A DNA stretch of 50,230 nt from Thiotrichales bacterium. GTDB taxonomy: Bacteria > Pseudomonadota > Gammaproteobacteria > SZUA-229. The position numbers were made by a program, and so were the translations under genes. A model generated the notes under the pieces. It had not been told where the DNA came from, did not search any database, and saw nothing but the letters and a program-made list of their open reading frames with translations. The stretch covers positions 1,282,890 through 1,333,119 of the forward strand of contig CP070838.1 in NCBI GenBank assembly GCA_020341835.1. Reading direction: 5' to 3'. Shown in pieces: positions 18,297 to 26,341 of this stretch. Within the stretch, counting starts at the first letter, position 1, and each line of letters opens with the position of its first letter.

Positions 18297-19094
18297 TTAT
18301 CCGTAGCGGCCTTCGATATAATCCGCCGTTTCCTTGTGCTCTGGTGTAACGAACATATCTTCGGTGGCGGTATGTTCAACCACCTTGCCCATCAGCATGA
18401 AGATGCATTCCTCGCTGGCACGTCTTGCCTGCGCCATGTTGTGCGTCACGATCAGAATGGTGTATTCACCGCGCAAGTCCCAGATCAGTTCTTCGACCGC
18501 TTCGGTACCCTTGGGATCCAGTGCAGAGCACGGCTCGTCCATCAACAGGACACTGGGTTTCACCGGCAACAAACGCGCGATGCACAGTTTCTGCTGCTCT
18601 TCCAGCGACAACTCCGTCGCCTTGCTGTTGAGGCGGTCCTTGACCTGGTCCCAGAGCAACACTTTGCGCAGCGCCGCCTCGATAATTTCGTCCTCCTCGC
18701 TGATGCGGGCCTTGCGGCCTTCATTGTGCAATTTGTGGCCGAAGATGATGTTCTCACGAATGGATATCGGCAGCGGGTTTGGTCGCTGAAACACCATACC
18801 GATCTGTTTACGTACCTGTACCAGCTCGACGTCCTGATCGTACACATTCCGCCCCAGTACCTTGATCAGGCCATCCGTGCGTACATAGCCAAGGCGTTCA
18901 TTAATGCGATTGACACTGCGTAAAAAAGTACTTTTGCCACAGCCCGACGGCCCGATCAGTGAAGTAATCAGGCCTTGCTTGATACTCAGGTTTACATCGA
19001 ACAAGGCCTGAAAGGTGCCATACCACAGGTTCAGTTCACGTGTATGGATGGCATATTCATCCTGGGTGCTTGCATTTGACGAGGTTGAATTCAT
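18297..19094 (-). CDS. pstB: phosphate ABC transporter ATPase PstB, copy 1 (degenerate signature)
   Basis: A 265-residue ATPase of the PstB family. Walker A GPSGCGKST (48-56), Q-loop VFQRPNP (Q103), Walker B LLMDEP (183-188) and switch His VTHNM (H218) are intact. The ABC signature, normally LSGGQQQR, reads LSLEEQQKL (162-170), losing both glycines and the arginine. It is the last gene of the pst operon and starts 6 bp after a second PstB gene that has the opposite defects, so the pair probably works as a heterodimer under the PstC-PstA permease. Function: cytoplasmic ATP hydrolysis for high-affinity phosphate import. Confidence 0.9.
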   Translation of the reverse strand: MNSTSSNASTQDEYAIHTRELNLWYGTFQALFDVNLSIKQGLITSLIGPSGCGKSTFLRSVNRINERLGYVRTDGLIKVLGRNVYDQDVELVQVRKQIGMVFQRPNPLPISIRENIIFGHKLHNEGRKARISEEDEIIEAALRKVLLWDQVKDRLNSKATELSLEEQQKLCIARLLPVKPSVLLMDEPCSALDPKGTEAVEELIWDLRGEYTILIVTHNMAQARRASEECIFMLMGKVVEHTATEDMFVTPEHKETADYIEGRYG

Positions 19095-19100
19095 CTTGTT

Positions 19101-19904
19101 CTAACCAAACTTGCCTTCGATATAGTCTTGTGTGCTCTGCTCTTTTGTCCTGCCGGTAAACAGTTCCTCGGTATCTCCGATTTCAACGCACCGTCCTTCG
19201 AGAAAAAAGGCCGTCCGATCGGCCAGCCTTCTGGCCTGTTGCACCAGGTTGGTCACCAGGACGATGGTCATTTCAGACTTGAGCTCCTTTAGTACATCCT
19301 CGATACGCATCGTCGTGACCGGATCGACCGCAATGGAAAATTCATCGAGCATTAATACTTCAGGTTCCTGTGAAAGTGCACGCGCAATGGTAAGGCGTTG
19401 CTGCTGCCCACCGGAGAGCAGACTGCCCAGCGAATCGAGACGATCTTTCACCTCGTCCCACAGTGCCGCCCTTTCAAGACAACGCTCAACAATTACGTCG
19501 AGCTCCGCCTTGTTCCTGATACCCGAAAGCCTCGGTGCCAGTGCGACATTTTCATAGATCGTCAGCGGCAAGCCGACAGGCAGGGGAAACACCACACCGA
19601 TACGGCTTCGCAAAGCGTAGATATTGCGTGATTTGTAAATATCATAACCATTGAAGCGTATATCACCCTGAACTTTCATGTTCGAAGTAAACATGTCCAT
19701 GCGATTGAGCGCTTTGAGAAAGGACGTCTTGCCGGCATTGGCAGGTCCGATAATTCCGAAAATTTCGTTTTCCCTGACATCAAGTGTCACATTCTCAAGT
19801 GCAGGGATACCTGAGTAATGTATCGACAGATTCCTGACGTCCAGTTTCAACGACTGAGCGGTGTTTTGCGTAACCGCCTCTGTTGTCTTGGCAGCCACTA
19901 CCAT
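19101..19904 (-). CDS. pstB: phosphate ABC transporter ATPase PstB, copy 2 (degenerate Q-loop and switch)
   Basis: A 267-residue PstB paralogue. Walker A is GPANAGKT (53-60) and the signature LSGGQQQR (163-170) is canonical. However, the Q-loop reads VVFPLP with Pro107 in place of Gln, the switch reads LVTNL with Asn219 in place of His, Walker B continues DEF instead of DEP, and the D-loop is SIAVD instead of SALD. The nucleotide site of this subunit is therefore probably weak or inactive, but it can donate a good signature to its partner. The start overlaps the end of pstA by 7 bp. Confidence 0.88.
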   Translation of the reverse strand: MVVAAKTTEAVTQNTAQSLKLDVRNLSIHYSGIPALENVTLDVRENEIFGIIGPANAGKTSFLKALNRMDMFTSNMKVQGDIRFNGYDIYKSRNIYALRSRIGVVFPLPVGLPLTIYENVALAPRLSGIRNKAELDVIVERCLERAALWDEVKDRLDSLGSLLSGGQQQRLTIARALSQEPEVLMLDEFSIAVDPVTTMRIEDVLKELKSEMTIVLVTNLVQQARRLADRTAFFLEGRCVEIGDTEELFTGRTKEQSTQDYIEGKFG

Positions 19905-20767
19905 TTCTTTTTACCACGCAGGTACATACGAAATGCGATAGATATACTGTTCATGATCAGCACCATCGCAATCAGAACCAGCGCCACCCCGTAGGGCAGT
20001 GCTTCAGGCACACCCGGCACCTGCGTCGACACAACGAACAAATGCAACGACAGCGCCATGGTCTGGTCGAACACACCCTGCGGCAGGAAAGGCAGGAAGA
20101 AGGCCGCCCCGGTAAACATGATCGGCGCCGTTTCACCGGTCGTGCGCGATACTTCCAGAATGACGCCGGTGAGAATACCACTGACGGCGTTGGGCAAAAC
20201 AACGCGACGGATGGTCTGCCAGCGCGTTGCACCCATGTTCCAGCAGGCTTCTCGAAAGGCCTTTGGCACCGCCTGTAGCGATTCCCGGCTGGCGACGATC
20301 ACGACTGGCAGAGTCATGATTGCCAGGGTAAGACTGGCGGCAAGTATGCTGGTGCCAAATTTGAAAAATATTACGAATGCACCGACACCAAACAGTGCAT
20401 GCACGATTGAAGGAACACCGGCCAGGTTGATGATGGCCAGATTGATTATGCGCGTGAACCAGTTGTCCGGTGCATACTCACTCAGGTAGATTGCCGCAGC
20501 AACACCGATGGGTACCGACACCAGCAGGGCGACCGCAACAAGCCATACCGTACCAAACAGTGCGGGGAAAATACCGCCGGCTGTCATACCATCCGTCGGG
20601 TGGGTAAACAGAAAATCGACCGAAATGATACTGCCGCCTTTGTAAATCAGTGTGCCGAGAATGATCAACACGGGAGCAATCAGCAGCAAGGTCATCAGCA
20701 TGAACAGAATCTGGAACAGTTTCTGCTTTTTCTGGTTGCGTTTATTCAGGTCTGATATTTCGAACAT
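19898..20767 (-). CDS. pstA: phosphate ABC transporter permease PstA
   Basis: A 289-residue inner-membrane protein with about six helices and the ABC permease coupling-loop region EACWNMGATRWQTIRRVVLPNA. The AGGIFPALFGTVWLV region and the ending are typical of PstA; E. coli PstA is 296 residues. It forms the phosphate channel with PstC. It follows pstC by 14 bp and overlaps pstB copy 2 by 7 bp. Confidence 0.94.
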   Translation of the reverse strand: MFEISDLNKRNQKKQKLFQILFMLMTLLLIAPVLIILGTLIYKGGSIISVDFLFTHPTDGMTAGGIFPALFGTVWLVAVALLVSVPIGVAAAIYLSEYAPDNWFTRIINLAIINLAGVPSIVHALFGVGAFVIFFKFGTSILAASLTLAIMTLPVVIVASRESLQAVPKAFREACWNMGATRWQTIRRVVLPNAVSGILTGVILEVSRTTGETAPIMFTGAAFFLPFLPQGVFDQTMALSLHLFVVSTQVPGVPEALPYGVALVLIAMVLIMNSISIAFRMYLRGKKKW

Positions 20768-20781
20768 TTCTGGATCCTTTG

Positions 20782-21705
20782 TTAACCTTTGCGTACACCG
20801 CGTACGATCAGATCAGCCGAAAGGTTGATCACGAAAGTGATCAGGAACAGGAAGATACCTATTGTAAACAGCGCACCGTAATGATCGGAGCCGACGGCGG
20901 TCTCACCCAGTTCAGCGGCAATCGTTGCCGTGAGCGCGCGTACCGAGTCAAAAATACTGCCGGGTATATTGACCGAGTGCCCTGTTGCCATTAACACTGC
21001 CATGGTTTCACCGAAGCCCCTGCCGACACCTAGCAAGACCGCACCGAGCAATCCGTTTTTCGCCGCCGGGAGAACCACCTTGAAAATAACCTGCCAGCGT
21101 GTCGCACCCAGGGCTTCAGCGGCCTCACGGTAACTTTCGGGCACCGCCTTGAGCGCATCCTCTGCAATCGACGCCATGATCGGTGCAGCCATCAGCCCCA
21201 GAATCACGCCGGCATTGAGTACATTGAGGCCCACCGGCACGTCGAACACTTCGATGATCAACGGATTCATGATCGACAGGCCGATAAAACCCCAGACGAC
21301 TGAAGGAATGGCCGCCAGCAGTTCGACCAGAACTTTCAGGTATTCCCGTTTCTTGCCGGTGGCGAATTCACCGATATAGATGGCAGCGCCAAGCGCGAAC
21401 GGAATCGCCACCAGCATCGCCAGGCCGGTGACGCTGGCAGTACCGGCAATCAGCGCCAGGATGCCAAATTCGGGATCGTCTTCATCGCTCGGGAACCAGT
21501 ATTCAGTGGTAAAGAATTCAACCGGATCGAAACGCCCGAAAACAAAATCCATACCTTCGAGCGTGATGAAAACAAATATACCGATGATAAAGATAATGGC
21601 AGAAATTCCACCAATAAAAACCACCAGCTGCATGCCCTTGTCGATGTACCAGTCAAGGGTACGCCTGTCGAATGCATTTCCGGCCATATTGCTGTTCTGC
21701 TGCAT
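20782..21705 (-). CDS. pstC: phosphate ABC transporter permease PstC
   Basis: A 307-residue inner-membrane permease that pairs with PstA. The coupling-loop motif is EAAEALGATRWQVIFKVVLPAA, split over the cytoplasmic loop, and the PstC-type phrase PSVVWGFIGLSI is present. The N terminus has a 30-residue cytoplasmic tail before the first helix (LVVFIGGISAIIFIIGIFVFI). E. coli PstC is 319 residues. It starts only 3 bp after the phoU-like gene, so they are translated from one message. Confidence 0.94.
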   Translation of the reverse strand: MQQNSNMAGNAFDRRTLDWYIDKGMQLVVFIGGISAIIFIIGIFVFITLEGMDFVFGRFDPVEFFTTEYWFPSDEDDPEFGILALIAGTASVTGLAMLVAIPFALGAAIYIGEFATGKKREYLKVLVELLAAIPSVVWGFIGLSIMNPLIIEVFDVPVGLNVLNAGVILGLMAAPIMASIAEDALKAVPESYREAAEALGATRWQVIFKVVLPAAKNGLLGAVLLGVGRGFGETMAVLMATGHSVNIPGSIFDSVRALTATIAAELGETAVGSDHYGALFTIGIFLFLITFVINLSADLIVRGVRKG

Positions 21706-21708
21706 CGA

Positions 21709-22788
21709 TCAGCCTTCCTCTCCGCGCAGCAAGCCCATCAGATCCTTGATCAATACGGATAATTCACGATGCATGGCTTCATAATCCTTTTCACCGCACG
21801 CACAGCCTTCAGGTTTCGATGCCAGTTGCCAGTTAAGTGCGGTGGTCTGAAATGGTATCTTGTCGATATAGGAGGTGACCGGGTCTTTCAGGCTGATCAC
21901 CACATGAAACCGGTTGAGCTCCGCCGGTGTCAGATCATAGGCTTCCGGCTTTGCTCTGGAGCTATCCATGCCATGAGCATCCATAAACGCGACCAGCCCG
22001 TCCGACAGTTCTTTTGCCGGTTCACGACCGGCGGCACTGACATAATGGCCTGCATCGGGAAAATGCTTTCGCGCTACCGCTTCGGCCATCTGACTCAGGC
22101 AGCTGTTATCGTCATCGAGGAACAGTATCTGGTAGACCTTGCTCGCCTTGCCCTCACCGGATACCGTGAATATGGTCTGCTCACAGAGGTTTTTTGCCTG
22201 GTCAGCTATTCGCTCGAGGCGATGATAGACCGAGAACACGGCAAACCTCTCCATTAACGACCAGCCGGCCTGCGCATCGAGCAGCTCTTCGTAGAGGCCG
22301 GCTACCGTGTTGTCGATCTGCGCCGACATGGATATCGTACCTCTGGCCAGTTCGATATTGTCTTGATCGAATGACGCAACAGCCTGTTTCAGCATAAGTT
22401 GCACTTCATTGGACAACCGTTCGATACCCTGCGCCAGGCGGCTGTCAGGCGCGCCGTCAATGCGCTGCAGCTCACGACTGATGGTTACCGCATAATCACC
22501 GATACGCTCGAGAATGATGTTGATCCGGATCACCGAGGACATCAGGCGTAGATGCCCGGCACTTGGCAGATGCACTGCGATGAACTGATGGCACAGGGCA
22601 TCGATTGCGCGCATTTTGCGGTTGATCGGACCGTCACCGAGAATGGTTGCGCTGGCCAGGTCCTGATTGGCGGTCAGCAGTGCGTGGATGGAATTTTTTA
22701 CCGCTTCCTTGACCTGGGTCGCCAGATCGCTGACTTCGCCCCGAATGTGTTCCAGATCTTTTTCAAGCCGTTGTTCATAATGAGACAT
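21709..22788 (-). CDS. phoU: PhoU protein fused to a low-molecular-weight phosphatase-like domain
   Basis: A 359-residue fusion; ordinary PhoU is about 240. Residues 1-205 are PhoU, with the two metal-binding E-x-x-x-D motifs ERIGD (94-98) and ERIAD (192-196). Residues 218-359 resemble low-molecular-weight protein phosphatases or arsenate reductases (ILFLDDDNSCLSQMAEAVAR), but the catalytic P-loop C-x5-R is lost: the nucleophile Cys is Asp225 and the loop Arg is Leu231. The second half is thus predicted to be a non-catalytic phosphate or protein sensor. ATG 22788 follows an AGAGGAG site; a GTG at 22824 is an alternative. PhoU represses the Pho response through PhoR and Pst. Confidence 0.88.
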   Translation of the reverse strand: MSHYEQRLEKDLEHIRGEVSDLATQVKEAVKNSIHALLTANQDLASATILGDGPINRKMRAIDALCHQFIAVHLPSAGHLRLMSSVIRINIILERIGDYAVTISRELQRIDGAPDSRLAQGIERLSNEVQLMLKQAVASFDQDNIELARGTISMSAQIDNTVAGLYEELLDAQAGWSLMERFAVFSVYHRLERIADQAKNLCEQTIFTVSGEGKASKVYQILFLDDDNSCLSQMAEAVARKHFPDAGHYVSAAGREPAKELSDGLVAFMDAHGMDSSRAKPEAYDLTPAELNRFHVVISLKDPVTSYIDKIPFQTTALNWQLASKPEGCACGEKDYEAMHRELSVLIKDLMGLLRGEEG

Positions 22789-22876
22789 AGCTATGCCTGC
22801 GCTCCTCTGTATGAGAATGCCCACACCGCACAGATGCGGTGTTTGTTGGCAACATCGTTGTTGTTATCACCGATCA

Positions 22877-22912
22877 GGATACGGGAAGTATTTACATCTG
22901 CTTCCCGTATCC
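22877..22912 (-). other. strong mRNA hairpin between pstS and phoU
   Basis: GGATACGGGAAG at 22877-22888 is the exact reverse complement of 22901-22912, giving a 12-bp stem with a 12-base loop, 14 bp beyond the pstS stop codon. No T-run follows in the direction of transcription, so it is unlikely to be a full terminator. It more probably protects the 3' end of pstS mRNA, giving more binding protein than membrane subunits. Confidence 0.65.
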
Positions 22913-22925
22913 CTGTTTGTTCTTT

Positions 22926-23798
22926 CTATTTACAGTCAACCGTTTTCATCGGCGCATATCCCTTGTTCTGGATAATGCACTGGCCGGCGTCACTCATAAT
23001 CCAGTCAAGATAACCCTTTATCGCGCCTTCCGGTTCACCATTGGTGTACATAAATAATGGCCGTGCAATCGGGTAGCTTCGATCCACTGCCGTTGCCACG
23101 CTGGGACTGACGCAAGCGTTGCCGTCCTTGCTGATGCAGGCGAGCTTGACGTGATCGGTTGAATAAGCAAGTCCGCTGTAACCAATCGCGCAGGGTGTTT
23201 TTTCGATGAGATCCACCACGTCTTTTGATCCGTGCATGTCGAGCGTACCGGAGCGGTATTTACCCTTCTTGCCGAGTACAGCCTTCTTGAAATAGACGTA
23301 GGTTCCCGAGTTATTCTGGCGACTGACAACAACGATCTCATTACCCTTGCAACCGGGCACGGTCACACCTAGATCCGACCAGTTCTTCGCAGAGCTTTTA
23401 CGACTATAGACTTCTTTCAACTGGCTGATGCTGAGTTCGTTCACAGGATTGTCCGGGTGCAGAAAAATCGCGAGCGCGTCATAGCCGACGATGTGCTCGA
23501 TCGGATTCTGGCCACGGTCCTTCGCCATTTTGACTTCTTTGTCTTTCATCTTGCGGCTGGCATTGGCTATATCGACAGTGCCATTGATCATCGCAGCAAT
23601 CCCGGTACCGGAGCCACCGCCTGAAACGGCGACCGCGACATCAGCTGCAACATTCTGATATTCCTCGGCCCAGGCCTGGGCGACATTGACCAGCGTATCG
23701 GACCCCTTGTTCTGTATGACTGTCCGCGCCTGCGCCGTCAGCGATACCGCGAGTGCTGCCGCGACCATCGAGGAAGCTAATACTACGTTCGATTTCAT
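22926..23798 (-). CDS. pstS: phosphate-binding periplasmic protein PstS
   Basis: A 290-residue periplasmic phosphate-binding protein with signal peptide (MKSNVVLASSMVAAALAVSL, cleavage after AQA). Phosphate-contact regions are visible: NKGSDTLVNV near the N terminus, SGGGSGTGIAAMINGTVDIANASR, and RQNNSGTYVYF. It is of the SphX-like short type rather than the 346-residue E. coli form. First gene of the pst operon, preceded by a tandem Pho-box-like array at 23850-23889 and followed by a strong hairpin before phoU. Confidence 0.93.
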   Translation of the reverse strand: MKSNVVLASSMVAAALAVSLTAQARTVIQNKGSDTLVNVAQAWAEEYQNVAADVAVAVSGGGSGTGIAAMINGTVDIANASRKMKDKEVKMAKDRGQNPIEHIVGYDALAIFLHPDNPVNELSISQLKEVYSRKSSAKNWSDLGVTVPGCKGNEIVVVSRQNNSGTYVYFKKAVLGKKGKYRSGTLDMHGSKDVVDLIEKTPCAIGYSGLAYSTDHVKLACISKDGNACVSPSVATAVDRSYPIARPLFMYTNGEPEGAIKGYLDWIMSDAGQCIIQNKGYAPMKTVDCK

Positions 23799-23849
23799 GA
23801 GGTTAACTCCGTATGGATGCCTAAATTCTTTTTATGAACGGTGCATCGT

Positions 23850-23889
23850 ATACGGCAAATGTTACGAAAATATTACTCGTTTTTTACGG
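23850..23889 (-). promoter_or_regulatory. candidate Pho box array upstream of pstS
   Basis: On the minus strand four 7-base units lie at exact 11-base steps, separated by 4-base A/T-rich spacers: CCGTAAA, GAGTAAT, TCGTAAC and GCCGTAT. The Pho box bound by PhoB has the same 7+4 layout with consensus CTGTCAT. Three of the four units share GTAA; the one nearest pstS is diverged. The array ends 51 bp before the pstS start, the place expected for phosphate-starvation control. No PhoB gene is in this window. Confidence 0.6.
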
Positions 23890-23920
23890 TTTTATTAAAA
23901 CGCATTACCGCGTCGGGACT

Positions 23921-24673
23921 CTAAGGATGTGAAAACAGGTGAGATTTGATTTCATCCCACATGGATCGATAACAGATCGCGGCACGGCTATGAGCAGCAA
24001 AATCACCCACGGGCGCGCGATTGACGCCCATGCGCTCGACTTCGCTGGCATAGGGAATGTAACTGTCGAGTACAGTCGGCATGAATGAAGGTGGATAATC
24101 CACGATCAGGCGATGTAACTGTTTCCTCAGATCAACCATCGCAAAGAACGGTAGAATCTTCATTGAGTCGTAGTCCATCTCCTTGAAGAATTTTTTTATT
24201 TGTTTGTAGGTGCGAAGCGAAAGTGTTGTTGGTATCGTCGGCACGAGCAATATGTCGGCAGCCGCGAAAATGCTCTCGGAAGCGGAAGAGATACTCGGCG
24301 GACAGTCAAGGAAGACATAATCGTATTCGTCGGCGAGCGGTTCGAGCATCTTGTTCAGACGCCGTTCGGGTTTCTTTGACATCTCAACGAAAAAGTCCAT
24401 GTCCCTGTATGAGAAATCGGCAGGTAGCAAATCCAGATTTTCGTAATCCGTACCTTTGATGGCTTCTTCAAGATTACGCTTGCCCTCGACCAGCTTTTGT
24501 CCGCCGCCCTTGATTTTTGCCTTGATCCGATAGTAATAACTGGCTGCGCCTTGAGGATCGAGATCCCACAGGAGCGTACTGGCCCCATCGAGTGAGGCCA
24601 GATATGAGAGGTTCACCGCGCTTGCGGTTTTGCCGACACCACCCTTGATATTATAAATCGCGATAATTTTCAC
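23921..24673 (-). CDS. ParA/MinD family ATPase
   Basis: A 250-residue cytoplasmic P-loop ATPase of the Soj/ParA type. The deviant Walker A is NIKGGVGKTASA (residues 8-19), Walker A' reads LLWDLDPQGAAS, and Walker B reads YDYVFLDCPPSISS. The start is GTG at 24673, 9 bp after the CYTH-CHAD gene, so it is co-transcribed with it and probably with ppk1. No ParB-like gene lies nearby, as is common for ParA proteins that position protein or storage cargo rather than DNA. Polyphosphate granules are the obvious cargo candidate from context; this is inference. Confidence 0.9.
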   Translation of the reverse strand: MKIIAIYNIKGGVGKTASAVNLSYLASLDGASTLLWDLDPQGAASYYYRIKAKIKGGGQKLVEGKRNLEEAIKGTDYENLDLLPADFSYRDMDFFVEMSKKPERRLNKMLEPLADEYDYVFLDCPPSISSASESIFAAADILLVPTIPTTLSLRTYKQIKKFFKEMDYDSMKILPFFAMVDLRKQLHRLIVDYPPSFMPTVLDSYIPYASEVERMGVNRAPVGDFAAHSRAAICYRSMWDEIKSHLFSHP

Positions 24674-24682
24674 TACCGATAG

Positions 24683-26236
24683 TTATCCCTTTCGCGAATC
24701 AACAAACAGCTCCCTGAATTCTTTCTGGGTTTCCCCAGAGGAAAAAGCGGCATAACGTTCAGCAAACTTGCCTCTTGTCTTTACCTGCCTGCGCTTGAGT
24801 TCGTTGACAATCTGTTTACATGCTTTTTTAGCACGTGAATCCGGACTCTGCTTGATAAACTTTTTCAGTATTCCGGCGTGCACATGCAGGTCATTGAAGA
24901 CACCAAGATTGTCCTGCAGGCCTTTCATTGCCCGGATCAATTCCCGAATATCTCGCGCCGGATACAGGCTCTGGAAAAACTCCATCAAATAGCGCAATTT
25001 CTTGCAGGTCTTGCGCAACTCGTGCAAAGCTTCGGCCTCGGTTTCATCGGTAATGGCATTACCTTCCTCCAGTGCCAGCTGATACATATTCCAGATCAAC
25101 TCGTCTGCCAGCTTATAGACTGGCCGACCCGAGTTCTCTAACGGCGGCTCAGTCGGATCGGCGTTTTCAAGATATTCGCGCCACTCTTTGATCTGGTCGC
25201 GATGCTCCTGCGTCTTCAGTGTTTCGACAAACTTCTTCTGCGCCGTTGCTCTTGAGGTTACGAGGTATTCACGTAATGGCTTTAAATGCTCCTGTGATGA
25301 CGGCTTCAGGCATTGCTGATAACTCTCCAGTTTCAATAGAAACACATCACCATCCCGAATTGGATTGGTTAATTTACCAAGGCCGGAAAAAAACTGGTTG
25401 AATCTAATGATGGTTCCCTGTGGCAGTACCCGGGTAATCTGCGTGAGCGCTGAACGCGTTTTTCGAATTGAGACACGGAAGTCATGCATGAACTCGCTGT
25501 CCCTGCCCCTGATACTCCCTGCTGTGTTCTGCTGCATAATCTCGAGCAATCTGAGCAGTATCTGCTTCATCGCCTGCTCGGCAGGCATTTCAGGATCGAG
25601 TATCAGATTCAGCTTGTTGCTGTATTCACTGGCACTGTAACCGGATTCGAGCAGCGCCAGCTTGATGAGATTGTCCTGAGCTTCACGCAATCGCATCGGT
25701 TCAAAAAAAGCCTCTACCTGGCCGAATTCATCCTGGTAACCTTTTACCGGCTTGATGGCTATGCGCTTGCCGAGTACGGTTCCCGCTCTGGTTTTTGACG
25801 GGTAGTACCAGTGCTCATCGAAATTCACCCGCACTACGACTTTCTCGTGTTTATCGAGCATCACCAGTGGCAGGCGTTTTACCTTGATCTTTATCCGCGG
25901 CGTAAGCTCCCGTACGGATATCACCGACTGCAGCTGGCGACGAAAATCCGAATCCGGCAACTCACTTGCCAGCTGCGGCACATCACTCAGTCCCAACTGG
26001 ATCCGGAGACTGCTCTGCTGATTGGCTTGCCAGTATATACGACGAGATTCACCTTCTTCATGAACCTCTAGGACAGCTCCATTATTGTATAGCAGCCAGT
26101 CAAAGGTATCGTAGTAAATCCTGTGAATAACGGTTTCAGGCAAGACATTGACATAGAAATTATTTTGAAATGACGCAAGCAGCTCCGGCAAACCCTTATC
26201 CAGGGGAATCACGAGATCGAGCTGCTTATTATTCAT
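24683..26236 (-). CDS. CYTH-CHAD protein, probable polyphosphate-binding
   Basis: A 517-residue protein. Residues 1-200 are CYTH-like (IHRIYYDTFDWLLYNNGAVLEV), but the catalytic ExExK strand at the N terminus reads QLDLVIPLD and basic substrate residues are missing, so it is probably not a triphosphatase. Residues about 215-510 form a CHAD domain with its conserved basic helices (MHDFRVSIRKTRSALTQ, LHELRKTCKKLRYLMEFF). CHAD domains bind polyphosphate and locate to polyphosphate granules in several bacteria. It lies between ppk1 (105 bp upstream) and parA (9 bp downstream) on the same strand. Confidence 0.87.
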   Translation of the reverse strand: MNNKQLDLVIPLDKGLPELLASFQNNFYVNVLPETVIHRIYYDTFDWLLYNNGAVLEVHEEGESRRIYWQANQQSSLRIQLGLSDVPQLASELPDSDFRRQLQSVISVRELTPRIKIKVKRLPLVMLDKHEKVVVRVNFDEHWYYPSKTRAGTVLGKRIAIKPVKGYQDEFGQVEAFFEPMRLREAQDNLIKLALLESGYSASEYSNKLNLILDPEMPAEQAMKQILLRLLEIMQQNTAGSIRGRDSEFMHDFRVSIRKTRSALTQITRVLPQGTIIRFNQFFSGLGKLTNPIRDGDVFLLKLESYQQCLKPSSQEHLKPLREYLVTSRATAQKKFVETLKTQEHRDQIKEWREYLENADPTEPPLENSGRPVYKLADELIWNMYQLALEEGNAITDETEAEALHELRKTCKKLRYLMEFFQSLYPARDIRELIRAMKGLQDNLGVFNDLHVHAGILKKFIKQSPDSRAKKACKQIVNELKRRQVKTRGKFAERYAAFSSGETQKEFRELFVDSRKG

Positions 26237-26309
26237 TTACCTGCGGGGAAATGCTTGAGTGGAGTGAGAAGCGCATTGACGAGACCTACTTCCTGTAGCT
26301 GAAACGCAC

Positions 26310-26328
26310 CATATCAGTCCCTGATATG
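26310..26328. other. hairpin between ppk1 and the CYTH-CHAD gene
   Basis: CATATCAG (26310-26317) and CTGATATG (26321-26328) form a perfect 8-bp stem with a 3-base loop, 14 bp beyond the ppk1 stop; three further outer pairs (one G-U) extend it. No T-run follows in the leftward direction, so it may stabilise the ppk1 message or reduce read-through rather than end transcription. Confidence 0.5.
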
Positions 26329-26341
26329 ATGCCTGTCAGAC

